From: Rubrivivax sp.
GTDB lineage: Bacteria > Pseudomonadota > Gammaproteobacteria > Burkholderiales > Burkholderiaceae_C
Direction of reading: 5' to 3'
Assembly: GCA_027487905.1 (NCBI GenBank)
Contig: JAIYCR010000040.1
Location: forward strand, 62,001 to 126,000
DNA: 64,000 nt
The notes under the pieces: generated by a model
What the model was told of the DNA's origin: nothing
Databases searched by the model: none
What the model saw: the letters and a program-made list of their open reading frames with translations, nothing else
Made by a program: the position numbers and the translations under genes
In this document: one piece after another, positions 1 to 11,800 of the stretch
Layout: every line of letters begins with the position of its first letter
Numbering within the stretch: the stretch's first letter is position 1

Positions 1-867
<867 letters not shown>

Positions 868-883
868 CACGAGAGGAACGGCC

Positions 884-2113
884 ATGCCGGTGAATTTCAG
901 CCCCACCCCGCCCGAGCAGCTGCTGAGCGTTCCGGGGGTGTCGGTGGGCACCGCGATGGCGGGCATCCGCAAGGCGGGTCGCCGCGATCTGGTGCTGCTG
1001 CGCATCGACGACGGCGCCCAGGTGGCCGGCGTCTTCACGCTCAACCGCTTCTGCGCCGCGCCTGTGCAGGTGTGCCGCGAGCACCTGGCGACCGGCCACC
1101 CGGTTCGTGCCGTGGTCGTCAACACCGGCAATGCCAACGCCGGCACCGGGCAGGATGGCCTGATCCGCGCGCGCCAGACCTGCATCGCGCTGGCACGCCA
1201 CCTGGAGGTGGCGCCCGAACAGGTGCTGCCTTTCTCCACCGGCGTCATCATGGAGACGCTGCCGGTCGAGCGCATCGAGGCCAGCCTGCCCGCGGCGCTG
1301 GCCGCCTGCCGCCCGGACGGCTGGGCCGACGCCGCCGCCGGCATCATGACCACCGACACCGTGCCCAAGGCCTGCTCGCGGCAGGTCCAGGTGGCCGGCC
1401 GCACGGTGACCATCACCGGCATCTCCAAGGGCGCCGGCATGATCCGCCCGAACATGGCCACCATGCTCGGCTTCATCGCCACCGACGCGGTGCTGGCGCC
1501 CGGGCTGGTGCACACGCTGGTGCGCGAGCTGGCCGACGCCAGCTTCAACCGCATCACCATCGACGGCGACACCTCCACCAACGACAGCCTGCTGCTGGTG
1601 GCCACCGGCCGGGCGGGCCATGCACCGGTGCAGTCGCTGGACTCGCCCGACGGTCGGGCGCTGCGTGAGGCGCTGCGCGAGGTGGCGGTCTGGCTGGCCC
1701 AGGCCATCGTGCGCGACGGCGAAGGCGCGACCAAGTTCATCTCGGTGCAGGTTCAAGGCGGCACGAGCGAAGCCGAATGCCGGCAGGTGGCCTACGCCAT
1801 TGCCCACTCGCCGCTGGTGAAGACCGCCTTCTTCGCGAGCGACCCCAACCTGGGCCGCATCCTGGCCGCCGTGGGCTATGCCGGCATCGACGACCTCGAC
1901 CAGGGCCTGATCGAGCTGTGGCTGGACGACGTGCATGTGGCGACCCGCGGGGGGCGTCATCCCGGCTATGCCGAGGCCGACGGGCAGCGCGTGATGAAGC
2001 AGTCGGAGATCAGCGTGCGGGTGGACCTCAGGCGAGGCGCTGCGCGCGCCGAGGTCTGGACCTGCGACCTGAGCCACGACTACGTCAGCATCAACGCCGA
2101 CTACCGGTCCTGA
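884..2113 (+). CDS. argJ: Bifunctional glutamate N-acetyltransferase / ornithine acetyltransferase
   Basis: 409 residues. ArgJ transfers acetyl from N-acetylornithine to glutamate (and in bifunctional members from acetyl-CoA), recycling acetyl in arginine synthesis. The family self-cleaves into two chains before a Thr nucleophile; the motif [16 protein letters not shown] is intact, putting the nucleophile at about Thr193. The N-terminal half has [13 protein letters not shown] and the C-terminal half the conserved DPNLGRI. The ATG at 884 follows a GAGAGGAA-like ribosome site and gives the normal family length; the frame is open further upstream inside secA but shows no homology there. Whether it accepts acetyl-CoA cannot be read from the sequence. 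Confidence 0.96.
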   Translation: MPVNFSPTPPEQLLSVPGVSVGTAMAGIRKAGRRDLVLLRIDDGAQVAGVFTLNRFCAAPVQVCREHLATGHPVRAVVVNTGNANAGTGQDGLIRARQTCIALARHLEVAPEQVLPFSTGVIMETLPVERIEASLPAALAACRPDGWADAAAGIMTTDTVPKACSRQVQVAGRTVTITGISKGAGMIRPNMATMLGFIATDAVLAPGLVHTLVRELADASFNRITIDGDTSTNDSLLLVATGRAGHAPVQSLDSPDGRALREALREVAVWLAQAIVRDGEGATKFISVQVQGGTSEAECRQVAYAIAHSPLVKTAFFASDPNLGRILAAVGYAGIDDLDQGLIELWLDDVHVATRGGRHPGYAEADGQRVMKQSEISVRVDLRRGAARAEVWTCDLSHDYVSINADYRS

Positions 2114-2139
2114 CCGGTCCGGGCAAGGCGGGCGGACGG

Positions 2140-3471
2140 GTGGACCTGAGGCCATTGCGGGGGCGTCTGCGCTTTCGTCTGGCCGACGACGACCTGCTGC
2201 GAGACCGCACCTACCGGCGGCTCTTCAGTTCCATCCTCATCGCCTCGCTGGGCGGGCAACTGACGATGCTCGCGCTGCCGCTGACGGCCGCAGTGCTGTT
2301 GCAGGCCACGCCGCTGCAGATGGGGCTGCTCACCGCGATGGAGATCCTGCCCTTCGTGCTGCTGTCGCTGCCGGCCGGCGTGCTGCTCGACCGCGTGCGC
2401 AAGCTGCCGGTCTACATCGGCGGGGAACTGCTGCTCGGCGTGGGCGTGGCCGCGGTGCCGGTGGCCTGGGTGCTGGGCGTGCTCAGCATGCCGTTGCTCT
2501 ATGCGCTGGCCTTCCTGCTCGGCTGCGTGTACACCGTCTCGGGCAGCGCCGCGCAGATCGTGCTGACCCAGGTCGTGCCCCGGGAGCGGCTGGTGGAGGC
2601 CCATGCGAAGAACGCGCTGGCTTCGTCCGGGGCCGATGTGGTCGGGCCCGCGCTCGCTGGCCTGCTGATCAAGCTGCTGGGCGCGCCGCTCACGCTGGTG
2701 GTGGATGCGGTGCTGAACTTCACCTCCGCCTTCATCCTGCGCGGCATCCGGGTGCACGAGGCGCTGCGGCCCCGCAGCGCACTGGGCTTTCGACGCGAAC
2801 TGGCCATCGGCCTGCGTTTCGTCGCGGGCCAGCGCCTGCTGCTGACGCTGGCGGCCATCGTCGGGCTGTGGCAGATGGCGCACCAGTCCGCGCTGGTGGT
2901 GCAGATCCTCTTCGCCACGCGCACGCTGGGGCTGGATGAATCGGCGGTGGGCCTGAGCTATGTGGCGCTGGGCGTGGGCACGGTGGCCGCCAGCGTCTGG
3001 GGCCACCGGATCTCGCAGCGGCTGGGGCCGGCGCCCTGCCTGGTGGCCGGCGTGGCCGTCACCGGGGCGGGCTGGCTGCTGGTGGCCGCCATGCCGGCCG
3101 GCACGCTCGGCGTGGCCGCCTTCGCGGCCATGCTGGGCTGCTTCGGTTTCGGTGCGGTGCTCATCTTCATCAACTTCCTGGCGCTGCGGCAGGCCGTGAC
3201 CCCCGCCCACCTGCTGGGCCGCATGACCAGCACCATGCGCTGGCTGATCCTGCTGCCAGCCGGCCCCGGCGCGTTGATCGGGGGGTGGCTGGGCGAGCAC
3301 TTCGGCCTGAGGCTGTCCCTGGTGTTCGCCGGCGTGCTGGCGCTGGTGCTGGCCGCGGTGGCCTGGCGGCTTCCGCTGGTGCGCAGCACCCGCGCGCTGC
3401 CCGAGGTGGTCGGCGCCGAAGAGGTGCTGGGCGACGAGGCCGCCAACCTCAGCGCTGCACGGCAGGGCTGA
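2140..3471 (+). CDS. MFS transporter, EntS/MFS_3-like
   Basis: 443 residues with about twelve hydrophobic segments beginning near residue 30 (FSSILIASLGGQLTMLALPL). A charged loop after the second segment has the MFS motif-A-like LPAGVLLDRVRKLPV. The pattern resembles the MFS_3 group (EntS-like exporters), inner-membrane proton antiporters for siderophores or drugs; substrate unknown. I place the start at GTG 2140 because the preceding open frame overlaps argJ out of frame and has no membrane character. It starts 26 bases after argJ. Its last 23 bases overlap the 3' end of the convergent ugpQ. Confidence 0.85.
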   Translation: MDLRPLRGRLRFRLADDDLLRDRTYRRLFSSILIASLGGQLTMLALPLTAAVLLQATPLQMGLLTAMEILPFVLLSLPAGVLLDRVRKLPVYIGGELLLGVGVAAVPVAWVLGVLSMPLLYALAFLLGCVYTVSGSAAQIVLTQVVPRERLVEAHAKNALASSGADVVGPALAGLLIKLLGAPLTLVVDAVLNFTSAFILRGIRVHEALRPRSALGFRRELAIGLRFVAGQRLLLTLAAIVGLWQMAHQSALVVQILFATRTLGLDESAVGLSYVALGVGTVAASVWGHRISQRLGPAPCLVAGVAVTGAGWLLVAAMPAGTLGVAAFAAMLGCFGFGAVLIFINFLALRQAVTPAHLLGRMTSTMRWLILLPAGPGALIGGWLGEHFGLRLSLVFAGVLALVLAAVAWRLPLVRSTRALPEVVGAEEVLGDEAANLSAARQG

Positions 3472-4228
3472 AGCGCTCGACCTCGTCGGTGATGAGGCCG
3501 TCCACGCCGGCCGCCTGCAGGCGCTGCGCCTCGGCGGCGTCGTTCACCGTGTAGCACACTGCCCGCCGTCCGGCCGCGTGCAGCCTTTGCACCAGCGCGG
3601 CATCCATCAGCGGGTGGTGGGTGACCACGGCCACCACGGCCAGGCGGTCGGCGATGTCCGACCAGCCGTCCCACAGGGTGTGCAGCAGCAGCGCCCGTGG
3701 CAGTTCCGGCGCGACGGCCTGGGCGGCGGCCAGCGCCTCGGGCCGGAAGGAACTGAGCAGGGGCAGCGCGGCGCAGCCTTGCCACAAGCGCCGCACCGCG
3801 CGGGCCACCGCGGCGCCTGTCTCGGCCTCGTCGCCCGGCGTGGGCTTGATCTCCAGGTTCAGGCCCCAGCCCCGGGCCCGGCAGGCGCGGGCGATGGCAT
3901 CCAGGCGCGGCAGTGGCTCGCCGGCGTAGATGGGCGAGTGCCAGCTGCCGGCATCCAGCCGGGACAGTTCGTTCCAGTCCAGGTGGCCCGCCACGCGGTC
4001 GCCGCCGTCGGTGGTGCGCAGGAGCGTGTCGTCGTGCAGCAGGAAGAGCTCGCCGTCGGCGCTTCGCTTGACGTCGCACTCGAAGGCGATGTGGCCGAGT
4101 TCGGCGCCGCGCCGGAAGGCGGCCAGCGTGTTCTCCGGCGCCAGCCGCCCGGCGCCGCGGTGGGCGATCCAGAAGGGCAGGGGCCAGAGGGCCGCGCCGG
4201 CAGCGGACGATTTGGTGGCCGGGGTCAT
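3449..4228 (-). CDS. ugpQ: Glycerophosphodiester phosphodiesterase (cytoplasmic, UgpQ type)
   Basis: 259 residues, no signal peptide. Hydrolyses glycerophosphodiesters to sn-glycerol-3-phosphate plus alcohol. The GDPD motifs are complete: IAHRGAGRLAPENTLAAF near the N-terminus, ECDVKRSADGELFLLHDD (metal-binding Glu/Asp and second catalytic His), NLEIKP in the middle and a C-terminal VDGLITD. It is the last gene of the ugpBAEC-Q operon, 46 bases after ugpC, so the diesters brought in by the ABC transporter are probably cleaved by this enzyme in the cytoplasm. The 3' end overlaps the convergent MFS gene by 23 bases. Confidence 0.94.
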   Translation of the reverse strand: MTPATKSSAAGAALWPLPFWIAHRGAGRLAPENTLAAFRRGAELGHIAFECDVKRSADGELFLLHDDTLLRTTDGGDRVAGHLDWNELSRLDAGSWHSPIYAGEPLPRLDAIARACRARGWGLNLEIKPTPGDEAETGAAVARAVRRLWQGCAALPLLSSFRPEALAAAQAVAPELPRALLLHTLWDGWSDIADRLAVVAVVTHHPLMDAALVQRLHAAGRRAVCYTVNDAAEAQRLQAAGVDGLITDEVERFSPAVQR

Positions 4229-4274
4229 CGGGGCGTGTGATGGCTGGGCGTGGGATGGCGGGCGGCGGGTTCGA

Positions 4275-5354
<1,080 letters not shown>

Positions 5355-5382
5355 GGGGCGCGTGGGAGGGGTCGAGGCGACC

Positions 5383-6243
5383 TTATTTCTCGGAATCCAC
5401 CAGGCCCTTGACGAACCAGCGGCGCATCAGCACCACCACCAGCGCCGGCGGCAGCACCGCCAGCAGCGTGGTGGCCATCACATGGGCCCAGTTGGTGACG
5501 CTGGCGTCGGTGCTGATCATCTTGGTGATGCCCACCACGATGGTGTCCAGGCGGTTGTCGGTGGTGATGAGCAGCGGCCAGAGGTACTGGTTCCAGCCGT
5601 AGATGAACAGGATGACCGACAGCGCGGCGATGTTGGTGGCCGACAGCGGCAGCACCACGTCCTTGAAGAAGCGAAGCGGACCGGCACCGTCGATGCGGGC
5701 GGCCTCGACCAGCTCGTCGGGCAGCGTGAGGAAGAACTGGCGGAACAGCAGCGTGCCGGTGGCGCTGGCGATCAGCGGCAGCGTCAGCCCCGCCATGCTG
5801 TTGATCAGGCCCAGGTCGCTGACCACCTTGTAGGTGGGCAGGATGCGCACCTCCACCGGCAGCATCAGCGTGATGAAGATCATCCAGAAGAAGAACATCC
5901 GCCCGGGGAAGCGGAAGAAAACCACCGCATAGGCGGACAGGATGGACACGATGATCTTGCCGCCGGTGATCAGCAGCGCCATCAGCAGGCTGTTGCCCAT
6001 CATCAGCCACACCGGCGGCGACAGGAAGGTGCCCGACATGCCCTGCACCAGCACCTGGCGGAAGTTCTCCACCCCGTGCGGCCCGGGCAGCAGCGGCATG
6101 GGTGCCTGCACCACGTCCTGCGCGGTCAGCGTGGAGGCCACGAAGGCGATGTACAGCGGGAAGGCCGTGATGGCGATGCCGGCCCACAGCACCAGGTGGG
6201 GCAGCCAGTCGGACCGCGCCTGCGTGGCGCGCGGCTCAGCCAT
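5383..6243 (-). CDS. ugpE: sn-glycerol-3-phosphate ABC transporter permease UgpE
   Basis: 286 residues with six predicted membrane segments, the first at about residues 15-37 ([20 protein letters not shown]). The EAA loop that docks on the ATPase is clear: [20 protein letters not shown]. Forms the inner-membrane channel with UgpA. Its start overlaps the end of ugpA by 8 bases, implying translational coupling. Confidence 0.94.
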   Translation of the reverse strand: MAEPRATQARSDWLPHLVLWAGIAITAFPLYIAFVASTLTAQDVVQAPMPLLPGPHGVENFRQVLVQGMSGTFLSPPVWLMMGNSLLMALLITGGKIIVSILSAYAVVFFRFPGRMFFFWMIFITLMLPVEVRILPTYKVVSDLGLINSMAGLTLPLIASATGTLLFRQFFLTLPDELVEAARIDGAGPLRFFKDVVLPLSATNIAALSVILFIYGWNQYLWPLLITTDNRLDTIVVGITKMISTDASVTNWAHVMATTLLAVLPPALVVVLMRRWFVKGLVDSEK

Positions 6244-7120
6244 AGTGGACCCGCCGCTCGACGAAGCGGAACTGGATCATCGTCAGGCCGATGACGATGG
6301 CCATCAGCACCGCGCTCTGCGCGGCCGAGCCGCCCAGGTCCAGGTTCTGCACGCCGTCCTTGTAGACCTTGTAGACCAGCGTCTCGGTGGCGTTCGCCGG
6401 CCCGCCCTGGGTGATGGCGCTGATCACGCCGAAGGTGTCGAAGAAGGCGTAGACCAGCCCCACCACCAGCAGGAAGAAGGTGGTGGGCGACAGCAGCGGA
6501 AAGACGATGGTCCAGAAGCGCCGCATCGGGCGCGCGCCATCGATGGCCGCGGCCTCCAGCAGGCTCTTGGGGATGGCCTGCAGCCCGGCCAGGAAGAAGA
6601 GGAAGTTGTAGGCCACCTGCTTCCAGGCCGACGCCAGGATCACCAGCGTCATCGCGTCGCTGCCGTCCAGTGCGGGGTTCCAGTCCACGCCCAGCCGCTT
6701 CATCCACCAGGCCACCACGCCGATGGACGGGTTGAACATGAACAGCCACAGCACGCCGGCCACCGCCGGCGCCACGGCGTAGGGAATGAGCATGGCGGTG
6801 GTGTAGCCGGTGGCGCCCTTGACCACGCGGTCGGCCATCACCGCAAGCAGCAGCGCGGGCACCATGGACAGCAGCGTGACCGCGAGGGCGAAGCCCGCGG
6901 TGCGCCACATCGCCTCCAGGTAGGACGGGTCCTCGAAGAGCAGGCGGAAGTTCTCCAGCCCCACGAAGCGCACCGACTGGCCGAAGGGGTCCTGCTGCTG
7001 CAGCGACATGAACAGCGCCTGCCCACCCGGCCAGAAGAAGAAGACGAGCTTGATCGCCAGCTGCGGCGCGAGCAGCCAGTAGGGAAGGGCCTTCTGGGGA
7101 AAGACGACCTTGCGGTCCAT
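6236..7120 (-). CDS. ugpA: sn-glycerol-3-phosphate ABC transporter permease UgpA
   Basis: 294 residues, MalF-type permease with about six membrane segments (first: [18 protein letters not shown]). The EAA loop reads [15 protein letters not shown] followed by TIVFPLL. Partner of UgpE. It is separated from ugpB by 116 bases that hold two strong hairpins, unlike the tight spacing of ugpA-E-C, which suggests that ugpB message is made or kept in excess over the permease message. Confidence 0.94.
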   Translation of the reverse strand: MDRKVVFPQKALPYWLLAPQLAIKLVFFFWPGGQALFMSLQQQDPFGQSVRFVGLENFRLLFEDPSYLEAMWRTAGFALAVTLLSMVPALLLAVMADRVVKGATGYTTAMLIPYAVAPAVAGVLWLFMFNPSIGVVAWWMKRLGVDWNPALDGSDAMTLVILASAWKQVAYNFLFFLAGLQAIPKSLLEAAAIDGARPMRRFWTIVFPLLSPTTFFLLVVGLVYAFFDTFGVISAITQGGPANATETLVYKVYKDGVQNLDLGGSAAQSAVLMAIVIGLTMIQFRFVERRVHYG

Positions 7121-7162
7121 GGGGTGCGGAAGGCAGGCGGTTCAGGATCAGGCGTCAAGGCA

Positions 7163-7188
7163 GCACGGCGGCCCGCAGGCCGCCGTGC
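7163..7188 (-). terminator. Intercistronic stem-loop between ugpB and ugpA (first)
   Basis: Perfect 11-bp inverted repeat, GCACGGCGGCC / GGCCGCCGTGC, around a four-base loop (CGCA). There is no U tract on either side. In transport operons a hairpin just after the binding-protein gene often protects the upstream mRNA from 3' exonucleases or partly terminates transcription, giving more binding protein than permease; that role is inferred. Confidence 0.7.
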
Positions 7189-7200
7189 GCCGTCGTCCAG

Positions 7201-7227
7201 GGCCCGCCGGCAGCACGCCGGGGGGCC
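7201..7227 (-). terminator. Intercistronic stem-loop between ugpB and ugpA (second)
   Basis: Arms at 7201-7211 and 7217-7227 pair except for one central G-G mismatch (GGCCCGCCGGC with GCCGGGGGGCC), five-base loop. It lies 10 bases after the ugpB stop codon and 12 bases from the first hairpin, so the two form a tandem structure in the ugpB-ugpA spacer. Confidence 0.55.
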
Positions 7228-7236
7228 GTTCGGCGA

Positions 7237-8562
7237 TCAGAGGGTGCTGCGCTCGTAGGCCCGCAGCAGCGCGTTGCCGCGGCGTTCGAAGTTGCGCATC
7301 GCATCGGTGGCGTTCTGCCGGCCTTGCAGCGCCTTCTCCACTTCCTCGTGGTAGACGTCGCGGATCTCGGTCCAGCGGCCGAAACGGTACCCGTTGGTGT
7401 TCTCGCCCTTGCTCGCCTGGATCAGCGACAGGATGGGCACGTCGCGACCCGGGTTCTTGGTGAAGAAGCCCTCGTCCTGCATGGCCTTGAAGGCCGAGTT
7501 GGTGGCCGGCAGGAAGCCGGTGGTCTTGGCCCACTCGGTCATGACCTTGTCGCTGCGCAGGAAGTTCAGGAAGGCGGCCACGCCCCGGAACTCGCGTTCG
7601 CTGCGGTTGGGCGCGTTGAACACCCACAGCGAGGCGCCGCCGATGGTGCTGGCGTAGGGCGCGCCCTTCACGTCGGGCCAGTAGGGCAGCTGCGCCGTGC
7701 CGAACTGGAACTTCGCGCCCTGGGCGATGGCCCCCAGGCCTCCGCTGCTCTGGGTGAGCATCGCGCACTCGCCCGAGATGAACTTGGCGGCGGCGTCGTT
7801 GCTGCGCCCGCCGTAGTCGAAGCTCTTGTCCTTCTGCATGTCCACCAGGGTCTGCACCTGGCGCACGAGCAGCGGGTTGCCCGCCACCGTCAGGGAGGCG
7901 TCCAGGCCGCCGCGGCCGTTGCCGTTGGTGCCGAAGGCGATGTTGTGGCGGCTGGCGAACTGCTCGAGCTGCACCCAGGCGAGCCAGGTGGTGGTGTAGC
8001 CGCAGGCCGCGGCGTTGGTCGAGCGGATCTTCTTCGCCGCCTCGATCAGCTCGGGCCAGGTCCTGGGCGGCTTGTCGGCGTCCAGGCCCGCCTTGCGGAA
8101 GGCATCCTTGTTGTAGAAGAGGACGGTGGTCGACACGTTGAAGGGCATGGACAGCAGGCTGCCGTCCTTCAGGCCGTAGTAGCCCCGGGCCGGGGCGATG
8201 AAGTCGCCCGGGTTGAAGGCGATGCCGGCGCGCTTGAACACCTCGGACACCGGCACGATGGCGTTCTTCGCGGCGATCATGTCGCCCGAGCCGGCGTCGA
8301 ACATCTGCATGATGTGCGGCGGGTTGCCGGCGCGGAAGGCGGCAACTGCGGCGGCGCGCTGCTCCGGATACTGGCCCTTGAAGGACACGACGACGCGGTA
8401 GTCGCTCTGGCTCTTGTTGAAGTCGTCGCCGAAGCGGGTGAGCAGCTCGCCCCCCTGGCCGGTCAGGCCCATCCACATCTGGATCTCGGTGGGTTGGGCC
8501 AGCACCGGGGCGGCAACGGCAGCGGCCAGGGCGGCGGCTGCAAGGGTCTTGGGTAGGGACAT
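7237..8562 (-). CDS. ugpB: sn-glycerol-3-phosphate-binding periplasmic protein
   Basis: 441 residues. Extracytoplasmic solute-binding protein (family 1) that delivers glycerol-3-phosphate or glycerophosphodiesters to UgpAE. It has a clean Sec signal peptide with cleavage likely after Ala22 (APVLA-Q). The mature part begins EIQMWMGLTGQGGELLTRF; YASTIGGASLWVF and GENTNGYRFGRWTEIRDVYH are typical of UgpB. First gene of the operon; the preceding 249 bases are shared with a divergent oxidoreductase gene and hold a possible PhoB half-site. Confidence 0.95.
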   Translation of the reverse strand: MSLPKTLAAAALAAAVAAPVLAQPTEIQMWMGLTGQGGELLTRFGDDFNKSQSDYRVVVSFKGQYPEQRAAAVAAFRAGNPPHIMQMFDAGSGDMIAAKNAIVPVSEVFKRAGIAFNPGDFIAPARGYYGLKDGSLLSMPFNVSTTVLFYNKDAFRKAGLDADKPPRTWPELIEAAKKIRSTNAAACGYTTTWLAWVQLEQFASRHNIAFGTNGNGRGGLDASLTVAGNPLLVRQVQTLVDMQKDKSFDYGGRSNDAAAKFISGECAMLTQSSGGLGAIAQGAKFQFGTAQLPYWPDVKGAPYASTIGGASLWVFNAPNRSEREFRGVAAFLNFLRSDKVMTEWAKTTGFLPATNSAFKAMQDEGFFTKNPGRDVPILSLIQASKGENTNGYRFGRWTEIRDVYHEEVEKALQGRQNATDAMRNFERRGNALLRAYERSTL

Positions 8563-8811
8563 GTCAACTCCGTGACGGTGGCGATCGGACGCTCAGAGTG
8601 TTCCGGCGCTTTGTGACAGTCCCGTTTCTCGCCGCTCAAGCCCCGGATGGCCATCCGGGGATGCCCGCAGCCCCGGCGCTGCGTGGCGACCTGCCCGGGC
8701 GTGGTCTCCCGCCCCGGCGTCGTCGCGGACCCCTTCGCCGCCCGGGGCAAGGGGGGCGCGGTAGCATCCCGCTTCAAGTGCTTCCCGGCGCCCGGTGGTG
8801 CCCCGCCTCCC
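8563..8811. promoter_or_regulatory. Divergent control region between ugpB and the FAD/Fe-S oxidoreductase gene
   Basis: 249 bases without a convincing gene. On the minus strand, 50 bases before ugpB, there is one copy of the Pho-box heptamer CTGTCAC (8619 to 8613) followed by CAAAG; the second heptamer expected 11 bases on is not recognisable. ugp operons are classic PhoB targets in enterobacteria, so this may be a degenerate Pho box, but one half-site can occur by chance. I see no clear -35/-10 pair for either gene. Confidence 0.3.
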
Positions 8812-11800
8812 ATGAATGCACCCCTTGCGTTGACCGAACTCGCCCAGGCTGCCGCCGTGGGTGCCCAGGCGCCCGCCCGGCTGCGCGAGATTCCGTACAA
8901 CTACACCTCGTTTTCCGACCGCGAGATCGTGCTGCGCCTGCTGGGCAGCCGTGCCTGGACGCTGCTGGAGCGGCTGCGCGAGGAGCGCCAGACCGGGCGC
9001 TCGGCGCGCATGCTCTACGAGGTGCTGGGCGACATCTGGGTGGTGCAGCGCAACCCCTACCTGCAGGACGACCTGCTGGACAACCCCAAGCGCCGGCGCC
9101 TGCTGATCGACGCGCTGCAGCACCGGCTGGGCGAGATCGACAAGCGCCGCACGCCGCAGGCCGACGAGCCTTCGGCCCGCGAGCGCGATGGCTACGTCAA
9201 CGACCTGCTGCAGTCCGCCCGCGCGGCCGTCCAGGCCTTCGCCCGCAGCTTCGACGAGGTGGCCCGGCTGCGCACCCAGGCCGCGCGCCTGCTGGGGCGT
9301 CACACGGCCCGCGACAACATCAAGTTCGACGGCCTGAGCCGGGTGTCCCACGTGACCGACGCCACCGACTGGCGCGTGGAATATCCCTTCGTCGTGCTCT
9401 GCCCGGATTCCGAGGCCGAGATGGCCGCGCTGGTGAAGGACTGCATCGACCTGGGCCTGACCATCATTCCGCGCGGCGGCGGCACCGGCTACACGGGCGG
9501 CGCCATTCCGCTCACCTGGAAGAGCGCGGTGATCAACACCGAGAAGCTCGAGGCCATGAGCGAGGTGGAGTTCGTCTCCATCCCCGGCCATGCGCAACCG
9601 GTGCCCACCGTGTGGACCGAAGCGGGCGTGGTCACCCAGCGCGTGGCCGATGCGGCCGAACGCGCCGGCCACGTCTTCGCGGTGGACCCCACCTCGGCCG
9701 AGGCGAGCTGCATCGGCGGCAACATCGCGATGAACGCCGGTGGCAAGAAGGCGGTGCTGTGGGGCACGGCACTGGACAACCTGGTCAGCTGGCGCATGGT
9801 CACGCCCGATGCCACCTGGCTGGAGGTGGTGCGGCTGGACCACAACCTGGGCAAGATCCACGACGTCGAACTCGCGCGCTTCGAACTGCGCCACTTCGAT
9901 GCCAGCGGCCAGAAGCTGCTGAAGGTGGAGCCGCTCGAGATTCCTGGCCGCGTCTTCCGCAAGGAAGGCCTGGGCAAGGACGTCACCGACAAGTTCCTGG
10001 CCGGCCTGCCGGGCATCCAGAAGGAAGGCTGCGACGGCCTGATCACCAGCGCCCGCTGGATCGTCCACCGCATGCCGGCGCACACCCGCACCGTGTGCCT
10101 GGAGTTCTTCGGCAACCCGAAGGACGCGGTGCCCAGCATCGTGGAGATCAAGGACTACCTCTTCGCGCTGCAGAAGGAACGCGCCGCCCAGGGCCTGTCG
10201 CCGGTGCTGCTGGCCGGGCTCGAGCACCTGGACGACCGCTACCTGAAGGCGGTGGGCTATTCCACCAAGAGCAAGCGCGGCCAGGCCCTGGGCGGCCTGC
10301 CCAAGATGGTGCTGGTGGGCGACATCGCCGGCGACGACGCCGATGCCGTGGCCGCGGCCACCAGCGAGGTGGTGCGCCTGGCCAACGGCCGCAACGGCGA
10401 AGGCTTCGTGGCAGTGAGCGCCGAGGCGCGCAAGAAGTTCTGGCTCGACCGCAAGCGCACCGCGGCCATCAGCCGCCACACCAACGCCTTCAAGATCAAT
10501 GAAGACGTGGTGATCCCGCTGCACCGCATGGGCGAGTACACGCTGGGCATCGAGCGCCTGAACATCGAGCTCAGCCTGCGCAACAAGCTCGCGCTGGTCG
10601 ATTCGCTCGAGGCCTTCTTCCTGCGCGGCAACCTGCCGCTCGGCCGCGGCGACGACGCCGGCGAGATCGCCTCGGCCGAGCTGCTCGAAGACCGCGTGCA
10701 GCGTGCGCTCGCGCTGCTGCGGCAGGTGCGTTCGCTGTGGCAGCACTGGCTGGAGCACCTGGACAGCGACGCCGCCGAGCGCCCGGCCGCCCCCTTGTCC
10801 GAAGGCCCCGCCGAAGACCCGACGCGCAGCTACTTCGAGCAGTTGCAGGACCATTCGCTGCGCGCGTCCTGGAAGACGCAGATCCGCGCGCCGCTGCAGG
10901 GCCTGTTCGCCGGCTCGGCCCTCGGCCCCATCGTCGAGGCCTGCCAGAAGCTGCACGGCGAGGTGCTGCGCGGCCGCGTCTGGGTGGCGCTGCACATGCA
11001 TGCCGGCGACGGCAACGTGCACACCAACATCCCGGTCAACAGCGACAACTACGAGATGCTGCAGACCGCCCACGAGGCGGTGGCCCGCATCATGAAGCTC
11101 GCCCGCAGCCTGGACGGCGTGATCAGCGGCGAGCACGGCATCGGCATCACCAAGCTCGAGTTCCTCAGCGACGACGAGCTCGCCGCCTTCGCCGACTACA
11201 AGCGCCGCATCGACCCGCAGGGCCGCTTCAACAAGGGCAAGCTGCTGCGGCCGCCGGCGCTCGCCCCCGACGCCCTGGGACCGCCCGACTCGCTCTTCGC
11301 CGACCTTACCAACGCCTACACCCCGAGCTTCGGCCTGATGGGCCATGAGTCGCTCATCATGCAGCAGAGCGACATCGGCGCCATCGCCGACAGCATCAAG
11401 GACTGCCTGCGCTGCGGCAAGTGCAAGCCGGTGTGCGCCACCCACGTGCCGCGGGCCAACCTGCTGTACAGCCCGCGCAACAAGATCCTGGCCACCTCGC
11501 TGCTCGTCGAGGCCTTCCTCTACGAGGAGCAGACCCGCCGCGGCGTGTCCATCAAGCACTGGCAGGAGTTCGAGGACGTGGCCGACCACTGCACGGTGTG
11601 CCACAAGTGCCTGTCGCCCTGCCCGGTGAAGATCGACTTCGGCGACGTGACGATGAACATGCGCAACCTGCTGCGCAAGATGGGGCAGAAGAGCTTCCGC
11701 CCCGGCAACGCGGCGGCGATGTTCTTCCTCAATGCCACGAACCCGCAGACCATCAAGCTGATGCGCGGCGCGATGGTCGACGTGGGCTTTCGCGCGCAGC

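Noticed and set aside
8613-8619. Complete Pho box for ugpB
   Set aside because: Only one CTGTCAC heptamer is seen; the second repeat 11 bases on is CGCCGGA. Kept only as a low-confidence half-site.
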